This document shows positions 1 through 5,318 of a stretch of 6,217 nt of DNA, piece by piece (the stretch's first letter is position 1; each line of letters opens with the position of its first letter). The notes under the pieces are model-generated. The model saw only the letters and a program-made list of their open reading frames with translations. It did not search any database and was not told where the DNA came from. A program made the position numbers and the translations under genes. The DNA is taken from NCBI GenBank assembly GCA_018056205.1, contig JAGPGC010000072.1, positions 1 through 6,217 on the forward strand. The letters are read 5' to 3'. This DNA comes from Candidatus Atribacteria bacterium. GTDB taxonomy: Bacteria; Atribacterota; Atribacteria; Atribacterales; Atribacteraceae.

Positions 1-7
1 AAAGGAG
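1..7 (+). promoter_or_regulatory. Ribosome-binding site of nth
   Basis: AAAGGAG at the very left edge lies 8 nt before the ATG at 16. It settles the start: the upstream in-frame GTG at 7-9 overlaps this motif and cannot be the initiation codon it serves. The promoter, if nth has its own, lies outside the window. Confidence 0.8.
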
Positions 8-15
8 TGAATACA

Positions 16-663
16 ATGGTTCAAGAACGTGCGATGAAAATCATCGCTATCCTGGAAAAACATTTTCCTGATGCTCGATTGCTCCTCAATTATAGGAATC
101 CTTTTGAATTATTAGTAGTGACGATTTTGGCTGCCCAGGCTCCCGATGAAAGGGTTAATCAGGTAAGCCCGAAATTATTCCAAAAGTATCCGAATCCGGC
201 TGCTATGGCCGAAGCTGATGAAGCGGAATTGGATAAAATTATTCAATCTATCAGCTTTTATCGGCAAAAAGGACGCAATATCCGAGCAATGAGCAAGAAG
301 TTAATCGAAAACTTTCGAGGAGAGGTTCCTAAAACCGTTGAAGAGCTTGTTCAACTTAATGGTGTAGGAAGAAAAACTGCTAATTTAGTTTTAGCCAATG
401 GTTTTGGTATCCCAGCTCTACCGGTTGATACTCATGTGGCAAGAGTATCTCAAAGATTAGGATTTTCAAGATCTTCAAACCCTGATCTTATTGAGTCTGA
501 TCTTGCCCAAATTTTCCCTCAAGAGAAGTGGGTGCGGGTAACACATCTCTTAGGATTTTTAGGTAGGTATGTTTGTCAAGCAAAAAATCCAAAATGCTGG
601 GAATGCCCAGTTATTGAATGGTGCCCATTTCCGGAAAAAACTGAATTAAGAAGGGTTAAATGA
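16..663 (+). CDS. nth: Endonuclease III (4Fe-4S DNA glycosylase/AP lyase)
   Basis: Base-excision repair enzyme that removes oxidised pyrimidines from DNA and cleaves the abasic site by beta-elimination. The 215-aa product matches the E. coli family length (211 aa). The helix-hairpin-helix motif LNGVGRKTAN spans residues 114-123, with the catalytic lysine at K120. The catalytic aspartate is D138 in PVDTHVARV. The C-terminal [4Fe-4S] cluster has four cysteines at 187, 194, 197 and 203 (C-X6-C-X2-C-X5-C). Q41, the residue that fills the DNA gap in the family, is present. With the ATG at 16 as start, K120, D138 and the cluster cysteines take the same numbers as in E. coli Nth. An in-frame GTG at 7 lies inside the AAAGGAG ribosome-binding site, so it is rejected. 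Some usually conserved neighbouring residues differ (P42, S80, G86, N115), but no catalytic residue is lost. Its 3' end overlaps the convergent gene by 18 bp. Confidence 0.96.
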   Translation: MVQERAMKIIAILEKHFPDARLLLNYRNPFELLVVTILAAQAPDERVNQVSPKLFQKYPNPAAMAEADEAELDKIIQSISFYRQKGRNIRAMSKKLIENFRGEVPKTVEELVQLNGVGRKTANLVLANGFGIPALPVDTHVARVSQRLGFSRSSNPDLIESDLAQIFPQEKWVRVTHLLGFLGRYVCQAKNPKCWECPVIEWCPFPEKTELRRVK

Positions 664-2163
664 TTTTAATTGATGATGGGTTTTAGGTTTAATGACCATA
701 TCAGCTTCAAGGTCAATATGTCCAAATATATTTCTGGAACTTTGGATGATAAGATTGCCACTATTTTCCTCAAAGAAGCGACCTTCTAATTTCATTTGGA
801 GGTGATAATCAGAAAAAGGTCCTTCACCGCGAAGGTTAAGTTGCCCCTGGAAAAACTGCAGGTAATCTAGATTAAGAGTATCTAAAGAACGATAACCAAG
901 AATGAAAATAGTATCGGATAGGTCCATATTTGAAAAAAGTCGATAATGACTATGATTTCGATAGGAAATAATTTCCGAAAAGGGTTTACCGTAACCAATT
1001 TCAATGATACTATTGGGAGGCACATTAATTGGAAATTTCTCCCATAGCATTTTAATTTTTTCCCAGGTAGGGGCATCAATAGAAAGTCCTTCTAAAGCTT
1101 CGGTAGGTCCCCAAAGAAATGAATAATCTTGAGGAAAGTAGATATTGAATTCCAAATCAGGATACCCTTCACGAAGAATATATCGTGGTATTTTTATTTT
1201 TTTAACAAATTCCAAGTTTATTTCGGATTCAAAATTCTTTTCCATTATTCCTTGTAGTGAGAGATCAATTTTGAGATTGGGAAGTTGAATGGTCTTTTTC
1301 CCCTGGGTGATTTTACGAGCTATAACTACTGGTCCTTCTTGACGGCCGGCAAATCGATGTCTAACCAAATTAGGCTTAATGGGGATGCGAAAACAACTGA
1401 TGGGAGTGCGGGCTAAAAATCCTTTTTGACTTTGAACTTCGAGGTAGTAAATATATCCTTCAAATTCTTGAAGGGAGGACAAACAAAATTGGCCTCTTTT
1501 TTTATATTCTAAAGAGTCAACATATCGGTAGTTTCTGGATCGGAAAGAACGATAAAAGAGCCTGACTTTACAAGGTTCACAAGTCACCCAGCTCCAAAAT
1601 AGGTTTTCTCCCCTTTCATCCATTTCAATTTTTAAAGAAGTAACCAGGTGAAACGGATCCAATCTGGAAATATTGGTATTATGATTACCAGGAGAATCAT
1701 AAAGCTTATGAAGACTTATTCCATTTTCCCAGCAATATTTGATTTGCGGATATAAATTTTCGAGAGAAAGGGGTGATACCATTTGGCCTTGGTTGGTTAA
1801 ATGCATTTTTTTAACCAAAATTGCCTCAGCGGTACTTACTATATCCAAAGGTCCAACTTTCATTTCTCTTTTTTCTTTTACTTGAATATATTTCATTAAT
1901 ATTAAATTTTGGTTTAAAGAAGCTTCAATAAAACAACCGATTCCCGATGGAACCCGAAGATAAAACTCGCCTTCATCACTTGTCAAACCTCGACATATTA
2001 CATCATAACTTTCTGCCATAAGGACATTTATCTCAGCATCACTCAAGGGAATAGTGGTTTCTCCTTCGATTGGAGAGGTAATTGGTGAGATGTGGTCGTA
2101 AGGATTTTTTTGAATAAAAGGGGCATTATTTGAAACGAATAATTCCCCTTTTAGGTAAGTCAT
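646..2163 (-). CDS. Hypothetical 505-aa beta-rich protein with carboxypeptidase-regulatory-like and Fn3-like domains
   Basis: I do not recognise the whole protein. Residues ~5-120 look like a carboxypeptidase-regulatory/transthyretin-like beta-sandwich: PLSDAEINVL (39-48), then GLTSDEGEFYLRVPSG (59-74), ending LDIVSTAEAIL (106-116). Residues ~170-261 resemble a fibronectin type III or Ig-like fold: FWSWVT (189-194), KVRLFYRS (199-206), YIYYLEVQSQKG (237-248). Residues 262-505 are beta-rich, with no motif I can name. These folds are usually extracytoplasmic, yet there is no signal peptide, lipobox or membrane segment. An in-frame TAA at 2178-2176 rules out a longer N-terminus in this frame. 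There are seven cysteines (57, 77, 144, 195, 198, 227, 257), including a CEPC pair. The start at 2163 is supported by AAAGGAA 7 nt upstream. The 3' end overlaps nth tail to tail. Fold assignments come from reading by eye; the reading frame itself is convincing. Confidence 0.8.
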   Translation of the reverse strand: MTYLKGELFVSNNAPFIQKNPYDHISPITSPIEGETTIPLSDAEINVLMAESYDVICRGLTSDEGEFYLRVPSGIGCFIEASLNQNLILMKYIQVKEKREMKVGPLDIVSTAEAILVKKMHLTNQGQMVSPLSLENLYPQIKYCWENGISLHKLYDSPGNHNTNISRLDPFHLVTSLKIEMDERGENLFWSWVTCEPCKVRLFYRSFRSRNYRYVDSLEYKKRGQFCLSSLQEFEGYIYYLEVQSQKGFLARTPISCFRIPIKPNLVRHRFAGRQEGPVVIARKITQGKKTIQLPNLKIDLSLQGIMEKNFESEINLEFVKKIKIPRYILREGYPDLEFNIYFPQDYSFLWGPTEALEGLSIDAPTWEKIKMLWEKFPINVPPNSIIEIGYGKPFSEIISYRNHSHYRLFSNMDLSDTIFILGYRSLDTLNLDYLQFFQGQLNLRGEGPFSDYHLQMKLEGRFFEENSGNLIIQSSRNIFGHIDLEADMVIKPKTHHQLKSFNPS

Positions 2164-2202
2164 ATTTTCATTCCTTTACTGGGTGTAAAGATTTTTTTTA
2201 AA

Positions 2203-2246
2203 ATAAAATACTCCATACCGGGTAAAATAAATATGGAGTATTTTAT
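2203..2246 (-). terminator. Perfect 15-bp inverted repeat, probable intrinsic terminator of the DUF4384/Ig gene
   Basis: The arms at 2203-2217 (ATAAAATACTCCATA) and 2232-2246 (TATGGAGTATTTTAT) are exact reverse complements, separated by a 14-nt loop. Read leftward, the hairpin starts 16 nt past the stop codon of the gene ending at 2262 and runs into a T-rich tract (TTTTATTTT), as in a Rho-independent terminator. The stem is AT-rich, with a CTCC/GGAG core, so termination may be incomplete. Its far end lies 39 nt upstream of the 505-aa gene's start, so it could also act as an attenuator or a processing/stability element. On the + strand no T-run follows. Confidence 0.75.
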
Positions 2247-2261
2247 GAAAAGTGAGTAACC

Positions 2262-3800
2262 TTAGAAAACAATGATCACTCTTTGTAGATGAATTACCCT
2301 ACTTCTACCAGTATCACTTTCAATTCGTAATCGATTAGTTCCTTCAACCAAGTTTTGAATGGGGATATTAACTACTTTTGGATTATCGGGTTCAATAATA
2401 TCACTATCGAGACTAATTTTTAGTGGATTTCTATTGTTCAAAGTGATACGAATTTTTGCTCCAGAATCTCCTTGAGCCCAGACATAAAGGGTCGCTTTTT
2501 CTGGAATTGAATCCGGTGAAAAAGTTAAATCAATGTTGTTACTGCCAAGAATCTCAAGTGAATAGGTATTGCTTAGTGAATAACCATTGACTATATTTCC
2601 AGTATATCTCATGGTTAAGAAATTGTTTTCTGCCGTTCCGTTGCCAAAATCAAAGTAATAGAGGGTATTGGATGGAGTGATGGGAGATATGGGTTCAACA
2701 ATACCCGAGATAGTGTTTATTGAAGCATCTAAACCGGGAGCTCCACGAAACTCTACAGTGACAGAAACCGAAGTTACCTCGGTTACTTCAGGAGCGTAAT
2801 AAATGACAGTAGCTCGACCAGAGGCATCGGTTGGGATTGAAGATTTGTTAAAACTTCCCAAATCGGTCGTCCAATAAAGAGTCCTGCCGCTTATCGGGTT
2901 TCCATTGAAATCCCGTAAAGTTGCAGTAAGACGGATTTGATCTCCAGATTTTGCCGAAAAGGAGGATGGGTTTATAGTAATCTCGGCAGGACGGGTGCGG
3001 CTTATAATGTTCACCATAGATTGAGCACTACTTGGTGTACCCCCACCTCCTCCGGAAAAACTGACATTAATTACAGCTGTGCTGGGACGAGTGGTATTGG
3101 GTGCGTAATAATCTACTGACGACCTACCGTTCACGTCGGTAACGGTATTGAAGGATGAAAGGCTTCCATTATCTGTTGACCAGTTAAGAGTGGCTCCTCT
3201 TAAGGGTCGACCATTGGGATCAGTCAGCTGAGCAGTCATGGTGTAGCTAGAACCTGGTTCGATGGTGAAGGATGAAGGCTCCAGGGTCAGGTTGGTATAC
3301 CTAGTACGGGTGGCTACATTAAAATGGGTTCGGTTGACAGCTGAAAGTGGGAATTGGCGGCCGCTTTGATGGGGAGATTCGATAAAACCCTGAATTTGAC
3401 TATCTCCTACTGGTTTGGGAGTGTAAAGAATAACCAGGCGTTCAACACCAGCTGGTCCGGTAACAGTACTATTGAGCGCTTGGCTACTACCAGCACTGAT
3501 TCTTTGATCACGAACTAAAATGATAACTCCACCATCTGGAGTGTAGTCAAATATATTGATATAACCGGTTTGTGAAGCACCATAACGAATAGTGATTGGA
3601 TCTCCAATATAATAAGTTGCATCTTCGCCTCGATCGACAGAGATGTTTACCGAAGGTGAACGAGGGATAGAAATATACACATTGGGATTGAGAGTAAAAC
3701 GGAATGAAATTCTCGGTTGGGCATCTAATGGCAGAGTGGATAGCATCATAATCCCTAATACCATGACTAAAAAACTGGTAAAGACTGTTTTTTTCCCCAT
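2262..3800 (-). CDS. Secreted DUF4384-domain protein with two tandem bacterial Ig-like domains
   Basis: A predicted extracytoplasmic 512-aa protein of unknown role, probably envelope- or surface-associated. Residues 1-27 form a signal peptide: MGKK, a hydrophobic core (FTSFLVMVLGIMML), then LDA|Q. Residues ~52-163 match the DUF4384 pattern: DRGEDATYYIGDPITIRY (56-73), then YINIFDYTPDGGVIIL (80-95). Two invasin/Big_1-like Ig repeats follow at ~171-267 and ~273-368; each has a PSSF strand, a G-x-P-[LI]-x-G-x-T-L-x-W strand pair, a D-x-x-G-R turn and a YYAP motif. Residues ~377-512 look like a carbohydrate-binding-type beta-sandwich (YYFDFGNGT; EGTNRLRIES near the end), but this is inference. 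There are no cysteines, and the protein is rich in Ser, Thr and Asn. The start is the ATG at 3800, preceded by AGGAGG; an in-frame ATG at 3845 would put 15 charged residues before the signal peptide and has no ribosome-binding site. It appears to be monocistronic or to lead the 505-aa gene. Confidence 0.85.
   Translation of the reverse strand: MGKKTVFTSFLVMVLGIMMLSTLPLDAQPRISFRFTLNPNVYISIPRSPSVNISVDRGEDATYYIGDPITIRYGASQTGYINIFDYTPDGGVIILVRDQRISAGSSQALNSTVTGPAGVERLVILYTPKPVGDSQIQGFIESPHQSGRQFPLSAVNRTHFNVATRTRYTNLTLEPSSFTIEPGSSYTMTAQLTDPNGRPLRGATLNWSTDNGSLSSFNTVTDVNGRSSVDYYAPNTTRPSTAVINVSFSGGGGGTPSSAQSMVNIISRTRPAEITINPSSFSAKSGDQIRLTATLRDFNGNPISGRTLYWTTDLGSFNKSSIPTDASGRATVIYYAPEVTEVTSVSVTVEFRGAPGLDASINTISGIVEPISPITPSNTLYYFDFGNGTAENNFLTMRYTGNIVNGYSLSNTYSLEILGSNNIDLTFSPDSIPEKATLYVWAQGDSGAKIRITLNNRNPLKISLDSDIIEPDNPKVVNIPIQNLVEGTNRLRIESDTGRSRVIHLQRVIIVF
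2697..3290 (-). repeat. Two tandem bacterial Ig-like (Big_1/invasin-type) domain repeats within the secreted protein
   Basis: The two units are encoded by about 3290-3000 and 2984-2697, each about 95-100 residues. Aligned by eye, they share LEPSSFTIEPGSSYTMTA with INPSSFSAKSGDQIRLTA, GRPLRGATLNWSTDNGS with GNPISGRTLYWTTDLGS, and VNGRSSVDYYAP with ASGRATVIYYAP. The similarity is clear in protein but looks diverged in DNA, so this is an old domain duplication rather than a recent one. Such repeats usually serve as rigid spacers or adhesive modules on the cell surface. Confidence 0.8.
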
Positions 3801-3810
3801 GATGAAAACT

Positions 3811-3816
3811 CCTCCT
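3811..3816 (-). promoter_or_regulatory. Ribosome-binding site of the DUF4384/Ig gene
   Basis: A perfect AGGAGG (read leftward from 3816) lies 10 nt before the ATG at 3800. It selects this start over the in-frame ATG at 3845, which has only AT-rich sequence upstream, and it places the signal peptide at the true N-terminus. Confidence 0.85.
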
Positions 3817-3901
3817 TTTTCCTTTTCATTTTTTAATTTGTGCATTGTATAAAATATTAATAAACCAATAGAATGATTTCTTACCTAATAATCCGTTTTT
3901 A

Positions 3902-3910
3902 ATTATATCA
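3902..3910 (-). promoter_or_regulatory. Extended -10 promoter for the DUF4384/Ig gene
   Basis: Read leftward, TGATATAAT is an exact extended -10 element (TGnTATAAT) of the housekeeping sigma factor. A start about 7 nt downstream (near 3895) would give a leader of about 95 nt before the ATG at 3800. No good -35 hexamer sits 16-18 nt upstream (AAATTC at the 17-nt spacing), which is tolerated for extended -10 promoters. AT-rich intergenic DNA produces such matches by chance, so this remains a prediction. Confidence 0.5.
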
Positions 3911-3922
3911 TAAAGGTTAATA

Positions 3923-3937
3923 GGGAATTTAGTTCCC
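3923..3937. repeat. Small inverted repeat GGGAA-N5-TTCCC in the -35 region
   Basis: The perfect 5-bp arms GGGAA and TTCCC are separated by TTTAG and lie immediately upstream of the extended -10 element, where the -35 hexamer would be. The position suits an operator or activator site. The arms are short and no regulator gene is visible, so chance is a real alternative. Confidence 0.25.
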
Positions 3938-3964
3938 AAGGCATGAGATATAATACATAAACTT

Positions 3965-3993
3965 GAGAAGGAAAAGGCTGCTCTTTTCATCTC
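3965..3993 (-). terminator. Weak hairpin downstream of the ABC operon, possible terminator
   Basis: GAAAAG (3971-3976) and CTTTTC (3983-3988) pair around a 6-nt loop. An outer GAGA/TCTC pair (3965-3968 with 3990-3993) extends the stem across a small 2x1 internal loop. It lies about 40 nt after the ATPase stop at 4035. The tract that follows leftward (AAGTTTATG) is not a proper T-run, so the hairpin is at best a weak terminator or a 3'-end stabiliser. Confidence 0.25.
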
Positions 3994-4034
3994 TTCATCA
4001 ACCTTTAACGCTTTCTAGTTCACACTTATTACTC

Positions 4035-5318
4035 TCAACTTTTAAAGCCTGGATTATTTTGATCAATCTTATTTAGGTATGAAAGCAATTCGGAAATAGT
4101 GGAAAAAACCTTAGTTTGGGGTTGCTGTAGAAGCCGGTTCAATTTATCAATTGCTTGGCCTTCGGTATAATCCCATTTCCGGTCAAGCGATTCTTTGAGG
4201 AAAAGAACTCTTTTTCCTCTTTCCAGAAGGGAAAAAGCTATATCCAAATTTCTCAGATTCCCCCAACCCCAATAACCAGGAGCTAGGAAAACATAGTCAG
4301 ATTTACTAGCAATATCTAAAGCTTTTTGAAAGGTTTCATCAGAAATAGGAGAGAAAGGCTTTTCAATTATAACTGGTAATCCTAATTTTGACGCCATCTC
4401 TTGGTCAGAATCAAATTGGTTTACAATCCCTACGCTTACTGAAAAACCGGCTCCCAAAAATTCTTTCATAAAAATGCTTCCACTTCCACCACCACAGATA
4501 AGATGGACTGAGGTACTTAGTGGTATTAATTTATTAACTATTCCCAACGGCATAAAAAAAGGCCGTAAAGAATAAGGGTGAATTTCCTCTAAAAACGCAA
4601 CGTCAAATAATTCTTCTAACTGAGGAGTATGAAGAGATTTATTAACTAAATCATAATGAAGGACTTCCCCCTTCTTTAAAAACAATACCTGATTACAAAA
4701 TTGAGAAACTAAATTAATGTCATGAAAAACTCCTATTATAGTAATACCCTTCTTTTGAAGTTGGTAAAGAATGCTCATAATATCGAGTTGATAGAGAATA
4801 TCAAGATGACTGGTTGGTTCATCAAGAAGTAAAATATGAGGTTCCTGGGCTAAAGCTCGGGCGATCATAACCCGTTGTTTCTCCCCTCCCGAAAGTTCAC
4901 GAAAGGGACGGCTGGCAAATTGCTTAGTGTTGGTTATTTGTAAAGCATCTTGAACGGCATCAAGGTCGTGTTTATTTTCTTTTTGCCAACGTCGCCAATG
5001 GGGAAATCTCCCCATCATGATAATGTCATAACACTCCAGGTCAAGATTTAAATTGGTTTCTTGAAAAACAATGGCTATTTCCCGAGACCAATTTTTACGG
5101 GAAAGTTCTTTGGTATTTTTACCTGAAATAAAGATAGATCCAGCATCGGGCAGGAGAAGCCCAGATAAAAGATAAAGCAGAGTACTTTTACCTGAACCAT
5201 TTGGTCCTAATATACCAACAAAATCACCCTTCTGGATGTCAAAAGTAACATTTTTAATTACCTTTCGATTCTCATAAGAAAAGAAAAGGTTTTGTACTGA
5301 GAGAGAAAGATTTACCAC
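4035..5318 (-). CDS. ABC transporter ATP-binding protein (FecE/BtuD-type) with an extra C-terminal alpha/beta domain
   Basis: ATPase subunit of a type II importer for iron-siderophore, haem or corrinoid. The N-terminal ABC domain (about 1-250) is complete: Walker A GPNGSGKST (38-46), Q-loop Q86, signature LSGGEKQR (142-149), Walker B ILLLDEP (162-168, catalytic E167), D-loop SHLD (170-173) and switch H199. At 427 aa it is far longer than the usual ~255-270. Residues ~268-427 form a further domain: a beta strand into a glycine-rich loop (HLICGGGSGS, 272-281), GIVNQFDSDQEMA (297-309), EKPFSPIS (319-326), then GNLRNLDIA near 353. This resembles a Rossmann-like nucleotide-binding fold, and from memory similar tails occur on some corrinoid (BtuD) ATPases, especially archaeal ones; that gives a weak lean to cobalamin. 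The GTG start at 5318 follows AGGAGG, and the gene overlaps the permease by 7 nt, implying translational coupling. Confidence 0.9.
   Translation of the reverse strand: MVNLSLSVQNLFFSYENRKVIKNVTFDIQKGDFVGILGPNGSGKSTLLYLLSGLLLPDAGSIFISGKNTKELSRKNWSREIAIVFQETNLNLDLECYDIIMMGRFPHWRRWQKENKHDLDAVQDALQITNTKQFASRPFRELSGGEKQRVMIARALAQEPHILLLDEPTSHLDILYQLDIMSILYQLQKKGITIIGVFHDINLVSQFCNQVLFLKKGEVLHYDLVNKSLHTPQLEELFDVAFLEEIHPYSLRPFFMPLGIVNKLIPLSTSVHLICGGGSGSIFMKEFLGAGFSVSVGIVNQFDSDQEMASKLGLPVIIEKPFSPISDETFQKALDIASKSDYVFLAPGYWGWGNLRNLDIAFSLLERGKRVLFLKESLDRKWDYTEGQAIDKLNRLLQQPQTKVFSTISELLSYLNKIDQNNPGFKS

Noticed and set aside
628..637. Palindrome TTTCCGGAAA near the nth 3' end as a terminator for the 505-aa gene
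   Set aside because: There is no loop between the arms and no T-run after it on the - strand; it is within nth coding sequence and fits chance.
882..1079. 65-aa leftward reading frame inside the 505-aa gene
   Set aside because: It lies wholly within a well-supported longer gene in another frame and has no domain features; an out-of-frame shadow.
2262..2270. C-terminal phenylalanine of the secreted protein as an outer-membrane barrel assembly signal
   Set aside because: The protein is made of soluble sandwich domains, with no amphipathic barrel strands across its length; a terminal Phe alone is not evidence.
3039..3055. Strong ribosome-binding-like GGAGGAGGTGGGGG inside the secreted-protein gene
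   Set aside because: It encodes the glycine run at residues 250-254, a linker in the first Ig domain. The next in-frame ATG is too far away (over 25 nt) for internal initiation.
2937..3119. Rightward 60-aa frame antisense to the Ig-domain region
   Set aside because: Antisense shadow of a domain-supported gene, with low-complexity content and no recognisable features.
3801..3845. In-frame ATG at 3845 as start of the secreted protein
   Set aside because: It would place 15 charged residues before a standard signal peptide and has no ribosome-binding site, whereas the ATG at 3800 has a perfect AGGAGG 10 nt upstream.
3643..3852. Rightward 69-aa frame antisense to the secreted protein's N-terminus
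   Set aside because: It is the reverse reading of the signal-peptide region and its ribosome-binding site; no independent support.
3949..3954. Rightward TATAAT as a + strand promoter
   Set aside because: No -35 or extended -10 element is present and no rightward gene lies downstream.
3911..4007. Near-matching inverted copies TAAAGGTTAA (3911-3920) and TCAACCTTTA (3998-4007)
   Set aside because: One mismatch over 10 bp at about 77-bp spacing in AT-rich DNA is expected by chance, and no element boundaries or coding content lie between them.
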